Origin: JAOAIV01 sp038849555
GTDB taxonomy: Archaea > Thermoproteota > Bathyarchaeia > Bathyarchaeales > Bathycorpusculaceae
Assembly: GCA_038849555.1 (NCBI GenBank)
Contig: JAWCMT010000003.1
Location: forward strand, 7,612 to 71,611
Reading direction: 5' to 3'
Length of the DNA: 64,000 bases
This document shows positions 16,557 to 25,378 of this stretch, piece by piece. The notes beneath the pieces are model-generated. The model was not told the origin of the DNA. It did no database searches and saw only the letters and a list, made by a program, of their open reading frames with translations. Both the position numbers and the translations under genes were made by a program. Position 1 is the stretch's first letter, and each line of letters starts with the position of its first letter.

Positions 16557-16988
16557 ATGTCATCAACTAAGCGCATGACAATAGAGTGGCATGGAAACTA
16601 CCGCTTAGAAGCGAAAAACGAAAAAGGCATAAAAGTGAAATTCGACGCGCCAAAACAATACGGCGGCGAAGAAACCGCGCTCTCACCCATGGAAAACGTC
16701 CTTGCAAGCCTCGCCGCATGCAGCAGCTTCCATGTCCTAACAATCCTCCGCAAAAAGAGACAAAAAGTAACAGGCTACGCGGTTGAGGCAACGGCGGAAA
16801 GAAGAGAAGACCCACCACCAAGAATTTTCACACGAATCCACCTAAAATACATAGTAAAAGGCGAAAACATTAGCCCGCAAGCAGTGGAAGCAGCCATCAA
16901 GCTCTCAGAGGAAAAATACTGCTCAGTAGGCGGCATGCTGAAAAAGGCAGTGGAAATCACCTCATCATACGAAATCACGAACAATTAG
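16557..16988 (+). CDS. OsmC/Ohr family peroxiredoxin-like protein
   Basis: 143 aa OsmC fold, reducing organic hydroperoxides through a Cys pair. The two redox Cys are visible, in LASLAACSSFHVLTILRKK and in SEEKYCSVGGML. The N-terminus WHGNYRLEAKNEKG and SPMENVLASL are characteristic. It has normal length. It converges on pcc1, so it stands as a single-gene unit. Confidence 0.92.
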   Translation: MSSTKRMTIEWHGNYRLEAKNEKGIKVKFDAPKQYGGEETALSPMENVLASLAACSSFHVLTILRKKRQKVTGYAVEATAERREDPPPRIFTRIHLKYIVKGENISPQAVEAAIKLSEEKYCSVGGMLKKAVEITSSYEITNN

Positions 16989-17027
16989 CACTACCCGAAA
17001 GGCTACCATCAACAAAAGTTCTTACCG

Positions 17028-17273
17028 CTAAACTTTACTCGCAAACCGAAGCGCTTTCTCAGCAACAGAAACACAAAAAAGCAAGTCATCAATTGTAGCA
17101 AGAAACGTAGCAAAACTCCCCTCAGCTTTAACCTCCGTTAACACCAACCTGCCCTTCAGCACAGTCTTAACAAATAAGCCGCTGGGCACCTTAAAATTAT
17201 CCGGAGAAACCGCTCTAGCCACAGCATCAGCAGTTCGCTCATCACTATACTCGAGCGTTATCTGCGCTTCCAA
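17028..17273 (-). CDS. pcc1: KEOPS complex subunit Pcc1
   Basis: 81 aa. Pcc1 is the dimerising subunit of KEOPS, which makes N6-threonylcarbamoyladenosine (t6A37) on tRNAs that read ANN codons. MEAQITLEYSDERTADAVARAVSPDN and LTEVKAEGSFATFLATIDDLLFCV are typical of the CTAG/Pcc1 family. It overlaps the end of the recJ-like gene by 29 bp, so it is the last gene of a uS15-RecJ-Pcc1 unit. Kae1 and Bud32 of the same complex lie at 21855-23524. Confidence 0.92.
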   Translation of the reverse strand: MEAQITLEYSDERTADAVARAVSPDNFKVPSGLFVKTVLKGRLVLTEVKAEGSFATFLATIDDLLFCVSVAEKALRFASKV

Positions 17274-18720
17274 TATCTTCGCCTCTTAACTGCCGCCCCA
17301 CAAGCTCATTAACAGCGTTTATAAAGTTCTCCACTTGGTCTATGGGCACTTGAGCGCCTGCAGCCACATTGTGGCCCCCGCCTTTGCCACCGTATTTCTC
17401 AGAAGCCGCGCGCATGACATCGCCGAGGTTGACGCCTTTGCTGAGCGCCATCTCGGTTGTTCTAGCCGAAAACTTGGCGGCATTCTCCTTCTCAATATTT
17501 GCAAAGGCAAGCAGCGGTTTTTCAGGGTTTTCAAGGCTGGAAACCAGTATAGAAGAGATTGTGCCAATCATCTTCTCGTTTATGAATGACTCGCCATAGA
17601 TAACGTATATGTGCTCGAACTCTCGCAGTCTATCAGGCTTCTCCATCACCCAGCCAAGATAAGTAGTAATATTCTTCTTGTAGCCCTCCAAAACCGAGTT
17701 GGCTTCTTCGAGCGCTGCGCCCCTGTCACCCATGCAAATGGCTATGCCAAGGCTTGGCCTGTCCATGCGACCCGTAGAGTTCAGCATCAAGGCGAATTCA
17801 CGAGCGTCCCTAAGCGGAGTCCACGGCTCCTCACGATTTAAAACATAAACATTCCCTATTAGATTTGCGACTTCCGCGTGCAAGCCCCTTGAAATCAAGT
17901 AGTCTGCAAGCGCCGAGCAAAGCCGCTTCTTCTCGTCTTCTGTGAGATCTCGAAGCGCCCGCCACCGTTCGCCCTCTTTAGGTTTAATGTCTAAACTTGC
18001 CAGAAAAGCCAAGCATTTGTCTTCTTCTCCGCTTAAACCTGGAATGAACGGGCTGGTCGAGGAAGCAAGCGCCTTATGAATTGGCCTGGTTTCTCTGCCG
18101 AAAAAAGTCAAGTCCTTCTCCACGGTAACCAACTTAGCGTTAACTGCATCTTCAACTATTAACTGATTCAAACCGCAGAGCTTTCGCTCCTCATTCTTAT
18201 CCTGCAAGTCACCGAGAGCACCAACAAGCGCGATAGGCGCCAAATCCATATTCTCCGCGTTGACGGCCTTAGCAACGAAGTAGGCGACGCCGGAGCCGCT
18301 AACTTCCGTCGCGCCATCCAAGCCATGCAAATGCGGATTGACTTGAACAAAATTTCCATTATCAGTAGCCTCGCCGGCAACTTGGTGATGATCAAGAATT
18401 AGCACTTTAAAATCAGCAGCCTTCTCGCTTAGCAGATCAAGGTAGCCGCTTCCGAAATCTGTCAGAATCAACAGCTGCGGCTTGTCTGCGGCGATTACAT
18501 TTACGATTTTCTCGTCAACCCACTGGGTTACTCTAACTCTGAAGCGCGCGTCAAGCCGATGCAGGGTCTTCCCCATTATGCCCGCAGCCGCCACACCATC
18601 CGCATCCAAATGTGAGAAGACATGGATGAAACCGTCTTTCTCCACAGTTTCCAGAATAACTTTTGCTGCTTGAGCAGCGGCGGCTAAAAAACCTTCAACT
18701 GGTGACTGCGTATTAGCCAT
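17245..18720 (-). CDS. DHH-family single-strand-specific nuclease (archaeal RecJ-like)
   Basis: 491 aa. DHH motifs: VFSHLDADGVAAAG (motif I), LTDFGSGY (II), LILDHHQV (III, the DHH triad) and SGSGVAYFVAK (IV). The DHHA1 domain with GGKGGGHNVAAGAQV lies near the C-terminus. Archaeal relatives include GAN, which binds GINS, and Hel308- or RPA-linked RecJ proteins. It likely degrades single-stranded DNA or RNA in replication or repair. It lies between uS15 and pcc1, an arrangement often seen in archaea. All metal-binding residues appear intact. Confidence 0.92.
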   Translation of the reverse strand: MANTQSPVEGFLAAAAQAAKVILETVEKDGFIHVFSHLDADGVAAAGIMGKTLHRLDARFRVRVTQWVDEKIVNVIAADKPQLLILTDFGSGYLDLLSEKAADFKVLILDHHQVAGEATDNGNFVQVNPHLHGLDGATEVSGSGVAYFVAKAVNAENMDLAPIALVGALGDLQDKNEERKLCGLNQLIVEDAVNAKLVTVEKDLTFFGRETRPIHKALASSTSPFIPGLSGEEDKCLAFLASLDIKPKEGERWRALRDLTEDEKKRLCSALADYLISRGLHAEVANLIGNVYVLNREEPWTPLRDAREFALMLNSTGRMDRPSLGIAICMGDRGAALEEANSVLEGYKKNITTYLGWVMEKPDRLREFEHIYVIYGESFINEKMIGTISSILVSSLENPEKPLLAFANIEKENAAKFSARTTEMALSKGVNLGDVMRAASEKYGGKGGGHNVAAGAQVPIDQVENFINAVNELVGRQLRGEDIGSADNARV

Positions 18721-18806
18721 GTGAAATCACTCTTTGCCTAAAGGCACTTTGGAATTTAAAGCTGACGTTACATCCAGCACGAAAAATGAAAAGAGGAAAA
18801 AGCGCT

Positions 18807-19247
18807 TTAGGCTATTGTGGCTACTTTAGCCTCGTACTTCCATTTAGCCGGTAGAATGCCTTGCCGCTTATAATACCTAGAAAGTTTGTGAATACGTGCT
18901 TCAATATTCTGCAGCGCACGCTTATTATGCAAATCCTTCTTATTGTTCTCCAAATGCACTGCAAGATTCTGCGCCTTCTTTATCAAATTGGCCAGATCTT
19001 CCGGCAACGGCGGCGCCAAACCTGCGCCTTCAAGTATTTCAGTTATGCTTTTTCCAACGATAGGCTTCACTAATGGAACTGCATACTGATCTCTAAGAAT
19101 CGTGCCTATCCGACTGGGCGGATATCCATCCTTTGCAAGCTTTATGACAAAGGCTTCAACTTCCTCCGGCTGATATTTGCACCAGCTTGGAGGTCGCTTG
19201 CTAACAGGCCTTGTTGAATGAGATTTACCCTTTTCTTGTTTAGGCAT
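18807..19247 (-). CDS. rps15: Small-subunit ribosomal protein uS15
   Basis: 146 aa, the archaeal/eukaryotic long form with an N-terminal extension. KRPPSWCKYQPEEVEAFVIKLAKDG, then PSRIGTILRDQYAVPLVKPI, IEARIHKLSRYYKRQGILP and KWKYEAKVATIA at the end are all conserved. It binds the central domain of 16S rRNA. It heads the uS15-RecJ-Pcc1 unit, with 86 bp before recJ. Confidence 0.97.
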   Translation of the reverse strand: MPKQEKGKSHSTRPVSKRPPSWCKYQPEEVEAFVIKLAKDGYPPSRIGTILRDQYAVPLVKPIVGKSITEILEGAGLAPPLPEDLANLIKKAQNLAVHLENNKKDLHNKRALQNIEARIHKLSRYYKRQGILPAKWKYEAKVATIA

Positions 19248-19434
19248 TTATACACCTTAAGCATTAAGACCCACGGAACACGAATATTTAAAATTTCTTA
19301 TGCAAGAAGCCTGTATCGCTTATATCTAGCCCATACGTAGGGCATATTAGCTTTCAAACTCCCAACCTATTGCTTAAGCATCAGAAGTCGCTATGTTTCG
19401 GCTATTTTATATACTCAAGAGAAGCAATAGCCTA

Positions 19435-20217
19435 ATGGAGATTTTGATGACAACCTTGAGTTCTGCATTTTTGAAGTGGGCAAACATCTTGGCGTTTCTG
19501 TTAACGCTTATAGTAAACAGCTTAGCCGGAAGCACAACTATTATCGGCGGCAAAAACACAGCACAAATTTCTGATGCCAATCCAACGCTCATAACTCCCG
19601 CAGGCTACGTCTTCTCCATATGGGGCATCATCTACATCCTGCTCGGCGTCTTTGTGATCTTTCAAGCTTTGCCCAGCGAGAAAGGAAAGGACTACCAAAA
19701 AAGGATTGGCTGGCTTTTTATCCTAAGCAGCCTATTGAACGTTGCTTGGCTGTTCCTTTGGCAATTCGAACAGCTTATCCCATCCATTGTTCTTATGTTC
19801 CTGCTGCTTGCAACTCTGATCATGGTTTATTCTCGCCTCAATGTAGGCAAGTCTGCGGCTTCATTGCGTGAACGACTGGCGGTTCATCTCCCATTTAGCG
19901 TTTATCTAGGCTGGATCACCATCGCTTCCATTGCAAATGTTGCCGTCACATTGGTTTCGGTAAACTGGGATGGCTTCGAAATAAACCCGGAAACATGGGC
20001 TACTTTAATCATGATCACTGCATTGGTGATAACGCTACTTGTCATAGTCACAAGAAAAGACATAGCATATGGATTGGTAATTATTTGGGCGCTAGTAGGT
20101 ATTGCGGCAAAGCAAAGCGAAAATCCCAATGTTGCTATGACAGCTGAAATCAGCGCAATAATTGTTGCTGTAGCTATAGTTGCTTTAATCCTAATTGCCA
20201 TACTCAAACGGCGATAA
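19435..20217 (+). CDS. TspO/MBR-like integral membrane protein
   Basis: About 260 aa from ATG 19435 (upstream ATG 19393 possible). About seven to eight membrane helices are seen. The opening KWANILAFLLTLIVNSLAG, then ITPAGYVFSIWGIIYILL with its Trp, and NVAWLFLWQFEQ match the tryptophan-rich TspO-related proteins of bacteria and archaea that are longer than classic TspO. The ligand is unknown; TspO proteins bind porphyrins or act as stress sensors. TA-rich promoter-like DNA precedes it. Family assignment is fair, function open. Confidence 0.65.
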   Translation: MEILMTTLSSAFLKWANILAFLLTLIVNSLAGSTTIIGGKNTAQISDANPTLITPAGYVFSIWGIIYILLGVFVIFQALPSEKGKDYQKRIGWLFILSSLLNVAWLFLWQFEQLIPSIVLMFLLLATLIMVYSRLNVGKSAASLRERLAVHLPFSVYLGWITIASIANVAVTLVSVNWDGFEINPETWATLIMITALVITLLVIVTRKDIAYGLVIIWALVGIAAKQSENPNVAMTAEISAIIVAVAIVALILIAILKRR

Positions 20218-20366
20218 AGCAGCATTTCACTTCAACAAGAGCTGGCACTTATTAAGCTACTTTAGGCTATAAGCGCCATGAGGAAAGACAGCATTAACAT
20301 TTACAATAATTAAAAACCATTGAGTTTAGGAATAGGTTTTTATCAATTATCAAATCTATTTAAGTT

Positions 20367-21269
20367 ATGCTTGAAAGGGAAGAGAGAGTGCGGTTTGCCG
20401 CATTCTTGAATGTCGCCTTCACCGTAATAGAGGTTATCGGAGGCTTCTGGACTAACAGCTTAGCCATATTCTCCGACGCGCTACACGACTTCGGTGATAG
20501 CGCCACCCTGCTTATCTCATGGCTTTTCGAGCGGAAAGCCAAAAAGTCGCCAAACACTAAATACACTTTTGGCTATCAGAGGCTATCGTTATTTTCCGCG
20601 CTCTTTGCTGCATCCATCCTAATCGGCGGCTCGATTGTGATAATACTCCAAGCCATCCCTCGCTTCCTCAACCCTGAGCCAGTAAACTCTTTCGGCATGA
20701 TAAGCATAGCTTTTATCGGAATCGCATTTAATGGTGCAGGCTTCTTTCTGCTTAAAAGAGGGGGAAGCCTAAACGAGAAAGTCCTGTCTTGGCATCTGCT
20801 AGAAGATGTGTTAGGCTGGGTGGGCATTTTGCTCGGCGGCGTAATCATCTACTTCTGGAAATTTTATTTAATCGACCCGATATTAACCGTTGGCTTAACT
20901 GCCTTCATTTTATATGGCGTAACTGAAAACCTGCGGGAAGCAGTTAACATACTCCTTCAAGGTGTTCCAAAACACATAAACATTGATGCAGTGAAAAAGG
21001 ACATTGAATCAATCAAGGGCGTGCTTGAGCTACATGATGTGCACATTTGGTCGCTGGAAGGGGAAACAGACGTTTTCAGCGCACACGTAGTATTAGATGA
21101 CGAAACTCTTCGAAAGGCGCCAGAGCAAACCCGCCAAGCCATCAAAGATGCGCTTCAGCGCCATCACATCGAACACTCTACCATCGAATTGGAGAGCCAA
21201 TATCAATGTGTCGGCGTAGTATGTGAAGAGCAACATGAAAAATCGAAGAATCAGAAAAAGAGTCACTGA
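20367..21269 (+). CDS. Cation diffusion facilitator (CDF) family metal transporter
   Basis: 300 aa. Six membrane helices in residues 8-200 carry the metal site (FSDALHDFGDS in helix 2 and HLLEDVLGW in helix 5), followed by a cytoplasmic domain with LELHDVHIWSLEG. CDF proteins export Zn2+, Co2+, Fe2+ or Mn2+ by proton exchange. The helix 2 HD..D and helix 5 H...D pattern favours zinc, which is inference. A C-terminal Cys (QCVGVVCEEQHEK) may bind metal. Its end overlaps the convergent XTPase gene by 7 bp. Confidence 0.93.
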   Translation: MLEREERVRFAAFLNVAFTVIEVIGGFWTNSLAIFSDALHDFGDSATLLISWLFERKAKKSPNTKYTFGYQRLSLFSALFAASILIGGSIVIILQAIPRFLNPEPVNSFGMISIAFIGIAFNGAGFFLLKRGGSLNEKVLSWHLLEDVLGWVGILLGGVIIYFWKFYLIDPILTVGLTAFILYGVTENLREAVNILLQGVPKHINIDAVKKDIESIKGVLELHDVHIWSLEGETDVFSAHVVLDDETLRKAPEQTRQAIKDALQRHHIEHSTIELESQYQCVGVVCEEQHEKSKNQKKSH

Positions 21270-21853
21270 AGCTTTTTGTACCATTCGGCGAAATTGCGGA
21301 TCGCACGTGCCCTGTGCGAGAAACCATTTTTCTCTTCAAGCGTCATTTCCGCAAAAGTCTTAGCGCTTCCCATCGGCTGGAAGATAGGGTCAAACCCGAA
21401 ACCTGATTTACCGTTGCCCACGCGAACTTCACGTGTTATGTTTCCATCGACTTTGCCCTCAAAAACCAAAGGCGCCGATGCTTCATTATCGCAGTATGCT
21501 ATGGCTGACTGAAACATGGCTTTCCTGTTTTCCACGTTTTCCATAAGCTTCAGCAGCCCCTCATTACCTATAGTTTGGTAAACATAAGCGGCGTAGGGCC
21601 CTGGAAATCCCCTTAGCGCCTCTACGAAAAGTCCCGCGTCTTCTACTATAAGGGGCAGGTGGCAATGTTTGAAGGCATCCTGTGCGCTTGTTTGAGCTAT
21701 TTCATTAAGGCTATTACTTTGGATCTCCAGAGCCTTAACTCGAAGCATTCCCACTGATATATTATATTCAGCTAATATGCTTCGGACTTCGTTGAATTTG
21801 TTAATGTTGTTCGTGGCGAAGAAAATAACTTTACCTTTTAACTTGAACGCCAT
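21263..21853 (-). CDS. XTP/dITP pyrophosphatase (HAM1/RdgB family)
   Basis: About 196 aa from ATG 21853, chosen because GGGAGGA lies 8 bases upstream; the first ATG (21883) overlaps the preceding gene. It removes non-canonical purine triphosphates. Motifs: FFATNNINKFNEV, PLIVEDAGLFVEAL, GFPGPYAAYVY, GKSGFGFDPIFQP and FSHRARAI. All substrate-binding residues are present. It starts 1 bp after bud32 ends, completing a Kae1-Bud32-XTPase operon. Confidence 0.93.
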   Translation of the reverse strand: MAFKLKGKVIFFATNNINKFNEVRSILAEYNISVGMLRVKALEIQSNSLNEIAQTSAQDAFKHCHLPLIVEDAGLFVEALRGFPGPYAAYVYQTIGNEGLLKLMENVENRKAMFQSAIAYCDNEASAPLVFEGKVDGNITREVRVGNGKSGFGFDPIFQPMGSAKTFAEMTLEEKNGFSHRARAIRNFAEWYKKLQ

Positions 21854-21854
21854 T

Positions 21855-22520
21855 CTATTGTTCCTCCCTTCTTTCGGCAACATACCGTCCGCGCTTTTCT
21901 ATCTCCGCGATTTTCTCTATGACTTCGCCGGCTTCTTCCTCTCCTAAAACCGCAGAATAGCCTCTAAGCACAGCTTCGAAGCATTCTTGGGCAAACTGAT
22001 AATGCGTACTCTGCAAAGCACGCTTCATTAAATGCAAGTCTACACCTCTTGCTTCAATCTCAGCGCTTTTCTCACCTAATCCGAAATCAACCAGAAAAAT
22101 TTTGCCCTTAACATTCACAAGCATATTAGATGTTGTCAAGTCTCCGTGAATCACACAGTGCTTGTGCAGTTTCCCAATTAACTCGCCGATTTTAACACAC
22201 AACTCTTGGCGTTCCTTCTTTGGCAGGGTTCCTAAAAGCTGCTTTACTGGCGCGCCCTCGATAAACTCCATTATTATTGTAGCGTTTTTTGGGTTCACCA
22301 GAAAAATCGTCGGAGTCGGCACGCCCGCCTTTTTTGCTTCATGCATAAGTAGTGGCTCACGTGTGGTTCGTTGACTACGAATTTTTTCATCCAACTCTAC
22401 AGGGCGATATTTCTTAGGAAAACGAATCTTGATTATCACTTTCTTGCCGTGCCAATCTGCAAGGTAGAGGCTTGCTTCAGCGCCCTTCTTAAGCAGGATC
22501 CGCGAGGCTACTTCACCCAT
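21855..22520 (-). CDS. bud32: KEOPS kinase/ATPase Bud32
   Basis: 221 aa small RIO-like kinase that hydrolyses ATP to drive t6A synthesis by Kae1. It shows GAEASLYLADWHGKKVIIKIR (nucleotide loop and Lys), HGDLTTSNMLV (catalytic loop) and LVDFGLGEKS (DFG-like metal site). It overlaps kae1 by 13 bp. In many archaea Kae1 and Bud32 are fused; here they are separate but coupled. Confidence 0.95.
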   Translation of the reverse strand: MGEVASRILLKKGAEASLYLADWHGKKVIIKIRFPKKYRPVELDEKIRSQRTTREPLLMHEAKKAGVPTPTIFLVNPKNATIIMEFIEGAPVKQLLGTLPKKERQELCVKIGELIGKLHKHCVIHGDLTTSNMLVNVKGKIFLVDFGLGEKSAEIEARGVDLHLMKRALQSTHYQFAQECFEAVLRGYSAVLGEEEAGEVIEKIAEIEKRGRYVAERREEQ

Positions 22521-23524
22521 GGAACATCCACCTTATCCAGCCGCCACCGCAGCTTGACGTAACTTTCTTCCACGGGAGTAACTGCGCCGTGCGTATAGGC
22601 TAACACGCCAGTCCAAGCTATCATAGCACCGTTATCCGTTGCAAACTCAAGCGGCACCACATGAAACCGTGCACCATGCTCCTGTGCAATGACGCTGAGC
22701 ATAGATTGCAAGCGCTTGTTAGCAGCTACGCCGCCTGTCAACAGCACCTCGCGCTTCTCAGTATGCGCTAATGCACGTTCGGTAACCTCGGTAACCATGG
22801 AAAACGCATGCTCCTGCAGACTATAGCAGAGGTCCTCCAGCCTGCACTCGCCCCTGCGAAGCAGCGCTGTTGCAGCTGTAAGCAAGCCGCTTAACGAGAG
22901 ATCCATGCCCTTAACAACATAAGGCAGAGAAATTAGCTTTTCACCATTGGCAGCCAACTTCTCCAGTGCAGCGCCAAGCGGAATGCCCTTCTTATGCTTG
23001 AGGCCTGCTTCTCTTGCGAAAACGTCAAGACAGTTGCCGAGGGCAATGTCCAAGGTTTCGCCGAAAACCCGATAGCGCCCAGAATCGAACGCGGAAACAA
23101 TTGTGTTGCCGCCTGAAACATAAAGTGTCACAGGATCCGCTACGCCAGTCGTGAGCTTGCCAATTTCGATGTGAGCTATCGAATGGTTTACGCCTACAAG
23201 GGGGAGATTAAGATAAGCCGCCAACGCTCTGGCGACCGTGGCTCCTGTGCGTAGGCAGGGACCTAAACCGGGGCCTTGAGAAAACGCTATTAGCCTTAGG
23301 TCTTTTGGTTTTATTCTTGCTTTTGATAATGCTTCACGGAGCACTGTGTCTGCTATTTCGGCATGGTGCCTCGCAGCTTCCCGCGGGTGAATTCCGCCCT
23401 CTTCGGGTACGTAATCGCTTGAGGCATTAGCTAATATTTTGCCATTGAAAGTGACTATGCCAACTCCGAAGTCGTCCGCTGTGGATTCTATTCCTAAACA
23501 GTAAGCTTCATCTGAATCGCTCAT
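22508..23524 (-). CDS. kae1: tRNA t6A threonylcarbamoyltransferase Kae1
   Basis: 338 aa ASKHA-fold enzyme that transfers the threonylcarbamoyl group to A37 of tRNA. The metal-binding HxxxH is in GVNHSIAHIEIG. The nucleotide-binding segments LYVSGGNTIVS and VLLTGGVAANKRLQ and the C-terminal ATDNGAMIAWTG are intact. GIESTADDFGVGIV opens the protein. Length matches archaeal Kae1 without the Bud32 fusion. It is the first gene of the operon, diverging from the TFE-beta gene with 95 bp between starts. Confidence 0.97.
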   Translation of the reverse strand: MSDSDEAYCLGIESTADDFGVGIVTFNGKILANASSDYVPEEGGIHPREAARHHAEIADTVLREALSKARIKPKDLRLIAFSQGPGLGPCLRTGATVARALAAYLNLPLVGVNHSIAHIEIGKLTTGVADPVTLYVSGGNTIVSAFDSGRYRVFGETLDIALGNCLDVFAREAGLKHKKGIPLGAALEKLAANGEKLISLPYVVKGMDLSLSGLLTAATALLRRGECRLEDLCYSLQEHAFSMVTEVTERALAHTEKREVLLTGGVAANKRLQSMLSVIAQEHGARFHVVPLEFATDNGAMIAWTGVLAYTHGAVTPVEESYVKLRWRLDKVDVPWVK

Positions 23525-23619
23525 TTTGCAGATCCTTCATTCAGTTTTCGGGTTGGCCGGGTACATATTTTTATCTGGAAGCACCGCATATATCTAGTGG
23601 ATGATGGGACTGATAAACA

Positions 23620-24024
23620 ATGCCGAAACGTAATGATCTGGAACAGAAAGCGCTACATTTCGTAATGAATACAGGGTCAACGGGCGTGCTTCAATCTGAT
23701 TTGTGGCGAGAATTGGGCGCAAGCAGCAGGGAAGGTTCTCGAATAGCGATTAAGCTGGAAGAGAAGGGGCTCATTAGAAGAGAAAAGGAACTGCAAGGTG
23801 GAAGGTGGACCTATAGGCTTTTCCCCAAACGCGTGCCAACCTCTATAGATTCAATAGTTGACTGCCCGTGTCTGCTATGCCAAGATAACGCTAGATGCGA
23901 TCCGACGACTGCAATTTCGCCTACAAACTGCGCGAAACTTACCGAGTGGATCTTGTCCTTGGAAAAAGAGAACCCATCCCCCTTAGGTGACAACACGCTT
24001 GCCCAAGGCTTGGATCCAAGATAG
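23620..24024 (+). CDS. Transcription factor E beta (TFE-beta), RPC39/RPC34-like with Fe-S cysteines
   Basis: 134 aa. The N-terminal winged helix (about 5-70: VLQSDLWRELGASSREGSRI, then KLEEKGLIRREKELQGGRW) is followed by a Cys domain with C84, C87, C93 and C104, spaced C-x2-C-x5-C-x10-C, ending in TEW. The same spacing and the ISPxNC...TEW ending occur at the C-terminus of human RPC39, which carries a 4Fe-4S cluster. Archaeal TFE-beta has this build and pairs with TFE-alpha to open promoters. It overlaps rlmE by 38 bp. Family identification is by recalled motif comparison, not a search. Confidence 0.82.
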   Translation: MPKRNDLEQKALHFVMNTGSTGVLQSDLWRELGASSREGSRIAIKLEEKGLIRREKELQGGRWTYRLFPKRVPTSIDSIVDCPCLLCQDNARCDPTTAISPTNCAKLTEWILSLEKENPSPLGDNTLAQGLDPR

Positions 24025-24625
24025 AAAACGGGATTATTACTACAAGAAGGCGAAAGCTGAAAACTATCGTTCAAGAGCCACGTACAAGCTTGCGCAGGCA
24101 GCAGCAACATATAATTTTATACGTAAAGGCGATGTGGTTGTTGACTTAGGCGCGGCGCCGGGCGGTTGGATTCAGGCAGCCAGAAAAATTGTGGGTAAAA
24201 AAGGCTTTGTTTTAGGTGTGGACTTGAAACCGATTGCACCTTTCTCGCAGGAGTACGTGAGAACAATCGTCGCAGACTTCACTGAACCTGAAACACTGCA
24301 GCAGATTCTGGATTTGCTGCCCAGAAAAGCGGATGTTGTGCTTTCAGACGCGTCGCCGAACATTTCTGGAATCTGGGAGGTTGACCATGCACGTCAAATA
24401 GATTTGGCTTCTCAAGCGTTAAGAGTTGCCTTGAACGTGCTGAGGCCTTTTGGAAACTTTTTTGTTAAAGTTTTTGAAGGCGACATGCTCGCGGACTTCG
24501 TAAAGAAAGTGAGGAAGTACTTTGTTAGTGTTAAGGTTATAAAGCCGAAGGCAAGCCGAGCTAAAAGCTCTGAAATGTTTGTTTTGGCGATGAACTTGAA
24601 ACCAGAGGCTCCAGCGGAAAAGTAA
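23987..24625 (+). CDS. rlmE: 23S rRNA 2'-O-ribose methyltransferase (RlmE/FtsJ family)
   Basis: 212 aa SAM-dependent methyltransferase. The SAM-binding motif is VVDLGAAPGGWIQAA, and the catalytic K-D-K-E tetrad is visible: Lys in RATYKL, Asp in VVLSDASPN, Lys in NFFVKVFEG and Glu in KSSEMFVLA. The start may be GTG 23987 or TTG 23999; AGGTGA at 23984 fits the second. It overlaps the TFE-beta gene, so the two share a transcript. Confidence 0.94.
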   Translation: MTTRLPKAWIQDRKRDYYYKKAKAENYRSRATYKLAQAAATYNFIRKGDVVVDLGAAPGGWIQAARKIVGKKGFVLGVDLKPIAPFSQEYVRTIVADFTEPETLQQILDLLPRKADVVLSDASPNISGIWEVDHARQIDLASQALRVALNVLRPFGNFFVKVFEGDMLADFVKKVRKYFVSVKVIKPKASRAKSSEMFVLAMNLKPEAPAEK

Positions 24626-24657
24626 AGCTAATTTTACTGTTGCTTAATTATGATTAG

Positions 24658-25359
24658 GTGGAAGGTTTGCGAATTGTATCAGCTGACTCTGCGGCGGCAA
24701 TATTGGACGAGAAATTTACGCCAATAAGGCTGGTAGCTTCCGCTTCGGTTTTGGTTAATCCTCCGTATAGGGAACCATACGCGCGATTAGTTGAGCCCAT
24801 ATTTAAAGAAGTGGAAAACGGAGGCGAAGTGATATTGCAAGAGGCTTTGCTGTGTAGAAACCTGCTTGACAAAGTGAAAGCAGATGTCGTGCACTTAGAC
24901 ATGACGCTAGGCGCGGTGCCCATCCAAGAGCTGTCTCCGGTTGAGTTATCAAATATGAAAATATCAGGTAGGGCGCGTCAACAAATTTTGAAAGTGCTGC
25001 CGACACTGCGGAAAATAGCCTGCGACATTGAAAGAGCATACGGCGTGGAAGTTTTAGCGATTGGGAAAGAAAGCGTTCCAGTTCGAGTGGCGGAATTGAC
25101 GGCTGGTGCCGAAGCAGTTTTGTTCGCTTGCGCAAATGCTGTGCGGGAAAAGCAGAACGTACTTTTGGGTCTACCCTTTGCATGTCAGCCCATAATTGCT
25201 GGAAACAGCGTTTACCTTTATTCGCTTTTGGCTGCGGAGCATGATGTTCGCGGCTATGCCGAAGATACAGAAGGAGTCTTAGGCAAAGTTAATATTATGG
25301 AAACTTTAAATCCATGCGCAAGAGGTTTTCGCGCGTTAAAAATAGAGCCTTTAAGTTAA
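24658..25359 (+). CDS. DUF4152 family protein (archaeal, unknown function)
   Basis: 233 aa from GTG 24658. Composition and segments (IVSADSAAAILDEKFTPIRL, then ASVLVNPPYREPYAR, HLDMTLGAVPI and LAIGKESVPVRVAELTAGA) match an archaeal family I associate with DUF4152. The Asp-rich first strand and the VHLDMTLG motif suggest a nuclease-like or nucleotide-binding fold, but no activity is established. It follows rlmE by 32 bp and precedes the SpoIIM-like gene by 19 bp, so it is probably in the TFE-beta operon. Confidence 0.7.
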   Translation: MEGLRIVSADSAAAILDEKFTPIRLVASASVLVNPPYREPYARLVEPIFKEVENGGEVILQEALLCRNLLDKVKADVVHLDMTLGAVPIQELSPVELSNMKISGRARQQILKVLPTLRKIACDIERAYGVEVLAIGKESVPVRVAELTAGAEAVLFACANAVREKQNVLLGLPFACQPIIAGNSVYLYSLLAAEHDVRGYAEDTEGVLGKVNIMETLNPCARGFRALKIEPLS

Positions 25360-25378
25360 AAAACGGGAGTTACAAAGC

